This document shows positions 22,730 through 35,390 of a DNA stretch of 64,000 nucleotides, piece by piece (position 1 is the stretch's first letter; every line of letters begins with the position of its first letter). This DNA comes from Adiantum capillus-veneris (lineage: Eukaryota > Streptophyta > Polypodiopsida > Polypodiales > Pteridaceae): the NCBI GenBank assembly GCA_014529385.2, contig CM043947.1:116416087-116480086 (forward strand), given 5' to 3'. The position numbers and the translations under genes were made by a program. Under the pieces are notes generated by a model. It worked only from the letters and a program-made list of their open reading frames with translations, was not told where the DNA came from and did no database searches.

Positions 22730-24383
22730 GAGTAATTGGAGAGTCCCTTGAGGCTTGCATAAATGGAGTCATTGAAGATGGGGAAAGCAATGATGGTGAG
22801 GCTAGTAGAGGTGACTTTTCTCGTGCCAGTGTAGCAAATGATTACGTTGGCCGGGGTTGCGGGGAAGGGGAGGACGAAGCAATTGATGATGGGAGAGAAG
22901 ACAGAGGCGATGAGGTAGTATTGGCCAATAGGTTGGTCTATTGTGAGGATAATGTTAACACTAGAATGGTAACCTAACAGGACATGAAAAAGTCCTTTGA
23001 GGGTTTTGGAAAAAAATTCCAAAACCATAGTAGATCCACTCATTTTGAAAAATCCTTTCATGAGTTTATAGTTCAATAACTACTACATATGGAAAAAATG
23101 AGAAACTTGTAATTTTTCTCATCCCTTGGTCACTACAAGCCTCCAAAGTTGATGGGCCAGTGCATTTTGCCCAAAACAGCAATTTCTTACGGTTGATTGC
23201 ATATAAATAAGAGTGGGGATTTTTGTAGGACATGAGATAAAATGCCCCGTTAACTTCAATGGGTTGGTGACCAAAACATATGGTTGCTTTTACCTCACTT
23301 TTTTTTTGGGCAAAAAAAATAGGTACAAAAAAGTTACATTTTTGCCATTCTGCGGACCTATCATCAAAGTTTCTATAGTCACGCTCAATACAGATACTAT
23401 ATACATGTTTACTTAGTTCCCTTTGGGCCTTTGGATTCAAAAGGAGGCATGGAGCATGTAAAAATGATAATGGATCTCTTACAATTGGAACCTTAGGAGC
23501 AATGATAAAGTGGTAAATACAGCAAACATGAAAAAACTGGGTCTAGCATTATGACCTCTAGAAACCCATAGAAACTACTCAATATCTAGCCAAGTTTGTA
23601 GTCTATGATTAGATATGGTTACTACCTACAAAATACACACAATTGGCCTAAGAAACTAGCAATATTGAGAAAGTTATACTTGCTACTCTAAAATGTATCT
23701 TATTCTTCAATAATAAAAAAACTCAACCATCATCATACACTATGCTATATAGCATATTAGGTCCCCCAAAACTCAAGAAAGATTAGCTTTATGTTATACT
23801 TCACACTTACACAATCAAAATTGAATTTGGATATCAAGAAAGCCACAAAAAAAAACATAAAAGTGTTAATTTTGGGAAAAAAACAGGATTATGCAATTCT
23901 TGTAAATTGGTCATAACTTTCAATTTTAACACTTCGCTCTCCCTACAAGCATCAAAACATGTTGAAAACTATGAAGGCCTAACCTCTAGCCATCTAAACC
24001 TCACAAACATGAAGTTTAGAGTGGTATAGTTGCCAAAATTTGAAAAAAAGCCAAAAACAGGACACGTTTTTTCACAGTTTAGCTTCAAAAATGTTGTGCA
24101 AGAGTAAGGTTAATGGTGAGATCGATACTCAAAAAAAAAGGTAAGTTTTTTTCAGCTCATAAGGAACTTTGTGGATATATAGCACCTAGAAATTCATTTT
24201 CATACTCTTCAAATAATTCAAGCAAAATGGTCACTTAACAGGACACAAAAGTGTCCTGTTACCATTCTAGTGTTAATGGTCTGTGTACTCGGTGTCGATC
24301 GCCACAACAGTGAGAGTATGGCCAATGACGCCCACGTACATCTGGAAGTTGAGGGCGGCATTGATAATTTTGAGCAAGTAGGT
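22730..24383 (-). pseudogene. Laccase pseudogene fragment, right arm, split by a transposon
   Basis: On the minus strand the piece reads TYLLKIINAALNFQMYVGV and GHTLTVVAID. It is interrupted at 24272 by the TTAA-flanked element and resumes at 22958 with ILTIDQPIGQYYLIAS, PATPANVIICYTGTRK and SLKGLSNYS. It keeps the Gln codon lost in the left arm but shares the TAA before TYLL and the internal frame change. The shared lesions predate the inverted duplication; the transposon insertion postdates it. Confidence 0.75.
22959..24272 (+). mobile_element. TTAA-flanked TIR transposon, non-autonomous, copy 1 (1314 bp)
   Basis: TTAA occurs at 22955-22958 and 24273-24276. The uninterrupted left arm has a single TTAA at the equivalent site. 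Both ends are CACTAGAATGGTAAC inverted. Inside each end lies an AACAGGACAY / GTGTCCTGTTA motif able to form a short hairpin. The interior has no transposase-like frame. Copy 2 (53506-54827) is homologous over its length in opposite orientation. The TTAA duplication recalls piggyBac, Kolobok or Sola3 elements, but the terminal bases do not identify one. Read with an extra terminal A/T it could instead be a TA-target element. Confidence 0.85.
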
Positions 24384-25162
24384 TTATCCCTTGTGATGCT
24401 AAAAAAAAAATAGTGGTATCTGCAATTACAGCAATGACAAGTGATCGTGCAGAGCTTGGGAATTGAACCTATGTCGTATTTCATTTTTATGATTTTACTT
24501 GCCAGCGACCAATTGTAAGAGCCCCAGGCTAGCTATTGATGGCAAGAGAATCTCGCGACTAGATTATGTGAGCACTCACCCTATACAATTGGAGTTTAAT
24601 GGATGAGGTGCTAGCTAGACACAGATCACACTCAGTTGTCCATCTTGGTCATAGCCAGGGCAATCGTCTAGATCCGGGCTAGGAAGGTGAGCAAATCCAT
24701 CGCCATAGCCAGCAAGCTATCCTAGATTCCTAGTGGTGGTGTATCGAAACCACCGGTTGGAGAAATCAAGGGGTTTCCTCCCCATGCCTCACGTAAAGGA
24801 GTGGGTGAAAATGCCACCACTAAAGATCTTGGTATGCCTATATCAATTTCCGTAGTATGATGGAGTTTTGAATATCTCTTTTGCACATTGTAAGAGGCAA
24901 GTATTGGAAACGCTCCACGAAGAGGAAGTGACCTATTGCTTACTCTTGAGGTGCAAATGTGGTATAGTTGATGTGATGTGCATATACAACAAGCTTTGCA
25001 ACATTCATGGGTATGCCAAGAGATACCCTCTCTGGTAAAATATCAATTCCATAACATACCTCTCTATTGGAAAGACCTATTGTACTTCTACCAATGAAAA
25101 GTGGGGACTGGTAAAATTTTTGTAGTTTAGGTGTGTTATTATTTTGACATATTTTTAATCAT

Positions 25163-27056
25163 TGTTATAGCCAAGGGTATACACAGTGCCTCAATCAACT
25201 AGAGTTCAACTTCAAAACTCGACACTATCCACAAGCAAACCACCCCTTGCACACAACCATACGCACACACTCCGCTCTGCTCAATTCACAGCCTTCCACA
25301 CGCACACAGACTCTCTCTATCTCCCTTTGCGCGACAAACTTCGGGGAGGCACACACACCGATACATGCCTGGAAACACACGCACACAAGGAGAGAAGGGG
25401 GAAGGGGGAAGGGGGAATGATGCCCAGAGACAGTAGTGAAGAGCGTTCTCGTATATGCAACACCATATACAACCAACACACTACCGGCACAAGCCTCGGT
25501 AAAAATTTCAACAGGCCAGAAGACTAATCAGAGAAGGCTTCAAGAGCCAGAAGCAACATTGCCAAAAAGCCCCAAAAAATGAATGTGTACATCCTTTTAT
25601 AGGGGGAACTAAACCCAAAAAGAAAAAAAGGTGAGCTCTCTTGCTCGTGTAGTTCTCTTTGAGCTCCTTTTAGAATTAGCCTTGCATTGATAGCACTTGG
25701 CATAGTCCATTTTGGCAGCATCTGCATGGTGCACACCACTTGGCCCTTTGTCCACCGGACTGGGCTTTCTAGCTTGGCCCTTGCATTTTTTCTCTTTCTC
25801 TCTCTATCTCTATCTTTGACTCAGCACTACTACGGGATCCTCCCCTAGATGGCCCTTTAATTGTGCTCCGAAGTGGTTGTCTTTCACTACTGTGGGACCC
25901 TTCCCCTAGGTGAGCAATAACAACCTCGCTATTGGGGGGGCACAATTTGCCTTCACTCTCAAAAAAGCGGGGGTCACGGCCATGAGCCCCTACGGGCTAC
26001 CACATCACCATATTGTACCACCAAATGCCGCCAGTCACTGCATCGCCACCACTGCCTTCCAAAATCTACCGCGGCGCCGCCCATGCGCCACCACAACGGG
26101 GTCCTCTATTGCTAAGGAGCTCCAAGGGGAGCATGTATCCCGTGTGACAATCATAAGCATGACATGCCACTGGTCTTATACACCTGCATCTCACCACGGA
26201 GCTCCGCATGTGGGACTATTTCCTGCTACATGGCGTCTCCTGATGAACATGGCCTCCAAGCCCTCAAGACTTAACCAAACATACATATAATACTTTGATT
26301 TTTAACCCTTCTTCCTCATGTTCCTCTGTAATGCTCCCATGTCGGATCACCAAGCCAAGAAACCCGGCCTCAATTTCATCATGTCGACTAGAAAACCCTC
26401 GGCTCTAGCCGCACTTTGAGATTCTCCAAGTCCCCGAACTAAGGCCGCAAAAACCAAGAAAACCATCTGTGGCCAATTTCGAGCAATTGCATCCAAATTT
26501 TGGATTTCTGTTGAACTCTGTTGCGGTCCAAAACATGCAAGATGGCAGGACTCCCCATGTGGTCAGGTGGGCACCAACTTAGCCCCCCGCAAAACTTCAA
26601 CTGGCCATAAACTACAATCCATGGCTCTGATTTTCAATCTGAAAAGACGGCTAGTCTCCATAAATTGAGCACTATATGTCTATACACTAACATCCACTTG
26701 TGCCACCTGTCCCCAGTTGCCTTGAACGACAAGAATCTGCAACACACTAAACCTTCAACCTTCGATAACTTGGGCTCCGTTGCTCGGTTTGAAGATCTTA
26801 AACCTTCAACCTACTCCTTCAACACTTCAAGATCTTCATTTCTAGACCCAAAGACTACACCTTGAATCTCCTTCACCTGCTCCCCAAATTAGCCCCTCTT
26901 GGAGCCTTTCTTGGCCTATAAGCTGCATCAACCATACATTTTCACTGCTACATGTTAGCCTGATCTTTCTAGTTGCTCCAGTATTTTGCCATGCTTCTGC
27001 TAGCCTGCACATATCTGCCATGCCATCTTCTATGGCCGACACACTTTGGTTGTACC
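25163..27056 (+). mobile_element. Solo LTR-like repeat, copy A (about 1.9 kb)
   Basis: It is a direct copy of 27887-29920. ATCAT at 25158-25162 and 27057-27061 flanks it as a candidate 5-bp TSD; the left end is TGTTATAGCC. The right end is GTTGTACC, with the following A shared between a CA end and the TSD. Short frames such as 25910-26290 are not convincing genes. No pol lies between the copies, so it is best explained as a solo LTR of a gypsy-like element. Confidence 0.6.
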
Positions 27057-27886
27057 ATCATTGCCCACCCCCTAGTAGAGTATTTATGCTCAACCAAAAA
27101 AGAGATTTATTCCATTTCTCATTGCAAAACCTAGCACACGCTATGGGAAAACCAAAACCATATGTACACATTTTTATTGCATCCTATGATGAAACCTTTA
27201 AGTGGGTTGCCCCACCCCCTATATCACATAGATTTCTCCTGGATCAAACAACTGCCTTCTTTGATATCTTTCAGCCATCTGTAACTGCTCACCATAGTGC
27301 CATACCCCAGCACATAGAACATCATGTGTGTAGACTGCCGGTAGCCTACCTTTAACACTCCATGCATCCCTTAGCAAACAAGCATCCACTCCATACCTCG
27401 GGTAGGTCACCCAATAAAAATGTAACCTATCACGTGAGTTCAACAGAAGGGTTTTTACAGTTCTTGAAATTTACAAAAATATATATACAAAAGGGCATTA
27501 TTTTTTCAAATTTGAAAAAAACTTACAAATTTTAAAAGAAAAGGGTACATTATATTCTTTAAAAAATACACAAATAAGGAGTTTTACAAACATGTCTTGA
27601 ACGCACGTGATATGGTAGTTTTACACATAGTGAACCCCTCGATCTCCATACCAAGTAGCATCAAGCATATCACCATAAAAACACATTTCTGACCCTCCCT
27701 CCCAACCAAATAAAGTGGAGGCCTCAAGCATATACCCCTACACTAGTTGAACCATCCATCACATAGCTGTATTAGAAAACACCTCTTGCAACCTCAAATC
27801 CGAGCATTAGACAGCTCCTCAATGGGGGCACCAAAAGATGAAGAGGGGGAAAGGAGAACACACCCAGCACACAACACAATGCCTCA
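27057..27886. other. Sequence between the two LTR-like copies; no gene
   Basis: AT-rich, no recognisable coding, no primer binding site or polypurine tract was found. It does not look like an element interior. Confidence 0.4.
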
Positions 27887-29920
<2,034 letters not shown>

Positions 29921-31198
29921 ACGGCAAGAGAGCAGAGAGGAGGGGAGAGAAGAAACACACAGGCACTGGGTACAATCTCCCCCCGTGCAAGAGTGGCCAT
30001 TTCCCTCTTGCACATATTTGATTTATAGATTTCTTGAATGGTCAATGTGAGTACAAACTGAGCGGCCTGTCATAAATGGCCAAAGCTCATAAAGAGCATT
30101 TGAATAATCAAATATACATAAAATATAATATCCTTTTGCAATAGCATAGCTTGGTTAAGCCTTTTCCAACTGTCAACTCCACTAAATAGTAAAATATCAA
30201 TTCCATAACATATGGATTCTTCAAGAAGAAAATGTAGCCTTGTGACATCAAAAAAATTCTCAATAGCTTCCACTTTCCCAAGAAGGATACTTTACGTAGA
30301 AGCTCCTTCACTCTTATCTTAGTGCTAATTGCATGAGTGTCATTTGGACTCTTGTCCTTCTTTCCTTCAAGCTTAAAATACGTACCAACATGAGCGACCT
30401 GGCCAAGATATGCTCAACTATGCAAGATTGAGTAGTACCTAGAATAGGTAAGGCTCTTATACCACATGAAATATTAATACCTTGCTCATTTATTGGCTTA
30501 GCTACCCAACTTTGACTACCCGCCAAAAATAGCAAGTTTCGTGCTCGGGTGTAAGAGATACATCCAAAGTGCTTTTTGAGTATAAAAATCAAATTCAAGA
30601 TGAAATTGAGCCAAATGGGATTTTCCCACAATTTTAGGATTTTTTACCAGCTCGTTTGGGCTTTTTACAGACAAAAAGGGTCTTTTTTTTTAAAATGATA
30701 AAAAAATGACCGAAAAATGGCTCAAAATTTGACACCACTCACAATGACATGACTATGAGGGCCAAAGGAACATTTTATGAGGACAATATCATCATTTTGA
30801 ACTCCTCTATGAAGTGATACATATCCTACACCTACCATCTGCTAGTGCAGTCCCATGATGTTCCAACCCTATATTGGAGGCTATCAGGCCAACAATTTAA
30901 GGTTTCAAGTCTTCAAATACTACTTGGATTGTCTAATGAATTTGTAAAGCTCCCATGAAATGTCTACCACGAAGAGTTGAAGCGTTTGTTTAAGGTTTTT
31001 ATCAGGGCAAAACGTCACTTCAACTGTGCAATTGGGAGCGAGGCTACACCAAATCATAACACACGGAAGAGTTTTGAGTTGATATTGGTTCTTTTTCAAA
31101 AAGAATCTTTCATGAATGGAGTATTTTTCTTTTTGAGTGTGTATCTAGCTTCAAATCTTCCACAACTCACTTGATTTTGTTGTGAATATTACTCACAA
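29921..31198. other. No gene recognised
   Basis: A 105-codon minus frame (30314-30631) has no domain I recognise. The phrase taaaatatcaattccataac (near 30189) also occurs near 25036, just outside the inverted repeat, indicating another dispersed repeat. Confidence 0.4.
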
Positions 31199-31838
31199 TC
31201 ACTATAACATATGCGCGGTGTTATCGCCCGCATTACCGCAGAAAAACAAACAAATTTGTAATATGAAATTTCCGGTATGCGGAAAACATTGCGGTAATGG
31301 TCTAGCGGTAATGGATGCGGCTACATTTCCACGAGTATTACCACGTGTTTTATTGCAAGCATATCTGCGATTCTTACCGTGCAGGTGTTATCGCGAGCAT
31401 TACCGCAAAAGGGTTTATTGCAAAAAAACAGATGACCGTTTGGATGATCCTTTGCAGGACCATCCAAAAGGTCATCTATTTTTTTATTTATTTAAAATAT
31501 TTTACAAAATTATTATTAATTACAAGCAATTTAATTACAACAAAATATCACAATTGGAAAATACATTGAGCCAAAAAAAGATTGATAATTTCATTTACAT
31601 AAGTGGAATTACCATTGGAGGAGGTATTGAGCCAAAAAATGATAGGTAATTGCATTTACATAAAGAGGGCAAAAAAAGCCCGCATATACAAAATAGAGGA
31701 TGGTCATGGCCAAAATGCTAATGCGTTTGTGCAATTTGCTCATGGGGGAGAGGGCGGCATTTCACGTGGAACTCCTTGACTCTGCAAAACCAAAAAAAGA
31801 AGCAATTAACACTTTGTTATTTAATATTTGATATAAAA

Positions 31839-33240
31839 TCAACAATTTGATAATTTAAATAAGATTAAACTTACATGTTGCAAACTTCTGCACGCATTTT
31901 CGAACTCCTCTCGAGAGACCATTTGATTTTCAAACAACCAACACCAAGTTTGATACTCGGTATGGTTCTCTCTATATCTCTGCACATCTCTGGTCGGGCG
32001 ACTCATGATAATATTATACTGACAAAAAAATAGCAACCAATTAAGTAAATGTAAAACACTAGATTTTTTACAAAAAGACTAATATTTTTACTTACATATT
32101 TGTCTTTCCAAGCCGTTTTTCCTCCTGAACCATAATGCATAGGAGTGTGATGGGATCTGGCCTCAGCTTGGCGCGTTTACATCCACGCGCCCGTTGCCCT
32201 TTCGTCCTTTTTCTCTTCCATAGCTGTCTCCCACTCCACATCATGGACATTTCCTAGCCGATAGCTATGCTCAGGAGACTCCATTATCTTCTTTGCAGCT
32301 CTCCTCACACTAGATTTTTTGTTTTTGAGAAATGTTTTGACATGCTCTTGCAACCATTGCCTTGAGATTTGTTGCCCCTCAACGTTGGGCAAACGCATGT
32401 GCATGGTTGTCTCTATATATGTGAGGTTGTAGGATCCTGCCGATCAAATTTGAGAAAACAATTGATATATGTGGAGTGGATTAATTGGTTAACGTGTGTG
32501 CGAAATCTCCTGCCCTGCGCTGTCCCGAGATCCACCATATCTCCTCTATGAACCTGGTAGTATAACCCGCGAGCATCTGGTGCAGGCATGTCATGGTCCT
32601 CATCTTCTGCTGAAGTAGGGAGCGGTGACTGTGGAGGAGAATCTGTAGTAATCCCTGCCCCCCCCTCCAAAACAACAACTAGCTCCGCTCCCTCGTCGAG
32701 ATCGACCGGCGCTAGCGCGCGAGCTGCCCTGGCGCTGACTGCCAGAAGAGCGCCTACGTGAATCTAGGATAGAAGGTGGGATATGTGATGGATAGGTGGA
32801 CGCCCGTGGCTTTGCACCCTGTGGCCTTGCACCCAACGACGTCGGACCCTGGGGCATCGGACCCTATGAAGGAAAAGATGAACTTGGAGCTATAGGTGGA
32901 AAACTCTGCAAGTATGGAGTGCCACCAGTCGGAGTAGAGACCTCAGATAATCCAAAAACTGCTAGCTGCACTGGTGAATAGTGTTGCGTAAGGGTCTGCT
33001 GCAGACCTAACCACTCAGCCCGAAGACGCAATACCCTCTCCACATCTGGATCGGTCACAGGTACGAAAGCGGACCCACCAAGAGCGTCCCGAAACCAGCC
33101 GAACCCTGATGATGACTTCTAAGGTGATGGCTGTGAATGATAGGCTGTGAATGATAGGCAGAGAGAGCGTCGGGATATGACATCCCGTCCGCCATGAAAT
33201 CCTCAATGCTGCGAAAGCGTGGTGTGGAAGAAGAAGACAT
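31839..33240 (-). pseudogene. Transposon accessory gene (Transposase_24/TNPA-like?), broken
   Basis: The start ATG at 33240 follows a ccgtaataaatacag splice acceptor. Early sequence reads SIEDFMADGMSYPDALSAY. Single-base frame changes (near 33090 and at a G run near 32655) and a TAG (32864) break it. Later pieces are DVERVLRLRAEWLG, a Pro/Ser-rich linker, GRRFRTHVNQLI and WLQEHVKTFLKNKK. After a possible intron come short frames near 31840-32036. The overall form resembles the DNA-binding second protein of plant CACTA-like elements, but similarity is weak. A noncoding first exon (about 34848-35015) is proposed. Confidence 0.4.
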
Positions 33241-33589
33241 GGTCTGTATTTATTACGGCAAAGATTAAACTAGGTAATAAAAATTGGAATATATGATTAA
33301 AAATTTACACATTGATTTTTTTCGAACATTGGATTCTCTATAGTATCCAATGTTGAAAGGATCCAATGTGGAAAGATTCCAAGGTGTGTCTACCACCTAT
33401 ACAAGAACCTTACAAAGCCTTGAGTGCTAATAAGATATTAGTGTGTGTATTGGCTAATAAGAGATTATTGTGTTTATGATTAGTGTGACCGATTGTGCGA
33501 TCACTTGGACGGCCATTGGGACCTAATACGTCACCTACGACTTAATCATGGAGGTATGTTTATGTTTTTGTGTTGATTAATGTTTAATT

Positions 33590-34660
33590 TAACATAATTA
33601 GTGTGTGTAATTGACATGAACGCACACTAATTAGTGTGTAATTGACGTGAACACACAATAAGTAGTGTCTGCATTGGCTTGTGTAATTGACTTGTGCACA
33701 CACTAATCAGTGTGTTAACATAAACTAATTAGTGTGTGCATTGGCTTGTGCACACACTGATTAGTATGTGTTAACATACACTAATTGGTGTGTGCATTGG
33801 CTTGTGTAATTGGCTTGTGCACACACTCATTAGTGTGTGTTAACATACACTAACTAGGACAATGCACACACTAATTAGTGTGTGCATTGGCTTGTGTGAT
33901 TGAGCAATGCACACACTAATCACACACTAATTAGTGTGCGCATTGGTCAATCACATTGGTCAATGCACACACTAATCACACACTAAATAGTGTGTGTTAA
34001 CACACACTAATTAGTGTGTGCATTGGCCAATCCCATTGACCAATGCACACACTAATTATTGTGCGTATTGGCCAATCACATTGGTCCATGCACACACTAA
34101 TCACACACTAAATAGTGTGTGTTAACACACCCTAATTATGTGGTCAATCCCATTGACCAATGCACACATTAATTAGTGTGCGCATTGGCCAATCACATTG
34201 GTCAATGCACACACTAATCACACACTAATTAGTGTGTGCATTGGCCAATCCCATTGACCAATGCACACACTAATCACACACTTATTAGTGTGCGCATTGG
34301 CCAATCACATTGGTCAATGCACACACTAATCACACACTAAATAGTGTGTGTTAAGTTTAGGTTTTACAAGTAAGTGTTAAGTTTAACATGTGCACAAACT
34401 AATTGGTGTGTCTTTACTTACACTAATTAGTGTGTGCATTAGAATAATGTGTGTTAACACACTAATTAGTGTGTGTTAAGTTTAGGTTCTACAAGTAAGT
34501 GTAACATGTGCACAAACTAATTGGTGTGTCTCTACTTACACTAATTAGTGTGTGCATTAGAATAATGCACACACTAATTAGTGTGTGTAAAGAACACATG
34601 CACTAATTAGTGTGTGTAATCACACACTAATTAGTGTATGCACATACTAATGCATAACTT
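33590..34660. repeat. Palindromic array built on CACACACTAATTAGTGTGTG
   Basis: More than twenty imperfect copies of the self-complementary CACACTAATTAGTGTG core occur, many joined by ATTGGCCAATC and CATTGACCAATGC. In the middle part a higher-order unit recurs about every 114-125 bases (starts near 33938, 34063, 34180, 34294). It can fold into many hairpins on either strand. It lies wholly inside the predicted first intron (34847-33244) of the minus-strand gene. It is not a plain microsatellite. Confidence 0.85.
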
Positions 34661-34847
34661 AAATTAACATATGCATGTGTGTGCATATGTGTATTTGCAT
34701 GCGTGTTAACTTGTGCATCATGTGTATGTGTATTTGCATGTGTGTTAACTTGTGCCTGTGTATGCATGTGTATGATATATGCATATGTGTGTATACGTAT
34801 GTATGCCTGTGTATGTAAAAATCAAGAAACATAACAAGAAAACTTAC

Positions 34848-35015
34848 ATGGAATTGAAGAGCTTGTTGGGAGAGAATAAGAGAGTATAGATGGAAGAGCA
34901 GAGATGGTGGAGAGTCGAAGAGTAGGTAGCAAAGGAGGAAGAGCTCAAGGTTGTGAAGTTCTTGCTTTCGGCTTCTGTGAAGAAGACGATGAAATTCAAA
35001 ATTTAGGGTTTTGAA
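34848..35015 (-). other. Predicted noncoding first exon of the minus-strand transposon gene
   Basis: It is bounded on the minus strand by a TATA box upstream and a perfect GTAAGT donor at 34847-34842. It is pyrimidine-rich like a plant 5' leader. Upstream limit is estimated at about 30 bases after the TATA box. Confidence 0.4.
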
Positions 35016-35041
35016 CTTCGCAGGGCACGTGGGTGCCCCTA

Positions 35042-35050
35042 TTTATAAAA
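35042..35050 (-). promoter_or_regulatory. Candidate TATA box, minus strand
   Basis: TTTTATAAAT on the minus strand lies between the ATTACCGC cluster and the proposed first exon, so the subterminal repeats would sit just upstream of the promoter. Confidence 0.4.
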
Positions 35051-35390
35051 AAATTTAAAAACCGATTTTTTGCGCCTATTACCGCGAGTATTACCGCATA
35101 CTTTACCGCGATTATTACCGCTACTATTACCGCAGCACAATTTCGGCCCAACTGCAGAGAAGGCCACGTTTTGACATTATTACTTTTGATTTCCAAAATC
35201 TATTGGTACTATGTTTTTTTATGAAATGTATATAAAATGGAAGTATTCCTAGTACTTTGAAAATGACATTTCTACCTAAAAGTTTTTATTACCATGTATA
35301 TTAAATTTTTTTAAAAAACTTTTTGTTGATATTTTATTAACCATTTTTGTAATTTGATTTTAATTAATGTATGTAATTTATTAATGTAGG

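Larger units (their letters stand above)
21970..25024 (-). repeat. Large inverted repeat, right arm (laccase-bearing)
   Basis: Reverse-complement partner of 16676-20270. It is interrupted by the TTAA-flanked element 22959-24272; without it the arm is about 1.73 kb. Similarity ends at tgccaagaga near 25024. The arms differ by scattered substitutions and small indels, so the duplication is not very recent. Confidence 0.9.
31199..35142 (-). mobile_element. Decayed DNA transposon with GCGGTAAT subterminal repeats
   Basis: Clusters of GCGGTAAT or its complement ATTACCGC occur at about 31215-31415 and 35075-35142, bracketing a minus-strand gene that starts near the right cluster. The left cluster is preceded by CACTATAAC, compatible with a CACTA-type terminus. 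No matching inverted right end was found before the tnp2 gene begins, so the right end is lost or merged with the neighbouring CACTA element. Repeated short motifs near both ends are typical transposase binding sites in CACTA elements; that role is inferred. Confidence 0.5.

Noticed and set aside
23131-23139. cactacaag as the missing CACTA left terminus
   Set aside because: It lies within the TTAA-flanked element, and the matching stretch of copy 2 does not keep the motif; it is also outside the CACTA locus.
22959-24272. Calling the CACTAG-ended element a CACTA (En/Spm) transposon
   Set aside because: Both copies duplicate TTAA, not 3 bp; the ends lack the CACTACAAG form seen at 58265; no tnp2 part is present. 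The resemblance of the first five bases may be coincidence.
33590-34660. CRISPR-like array
   Set aside because: Units are palindromic and imperfect without unique spacers of constant length, and the surroundings are plant transposon sequence.
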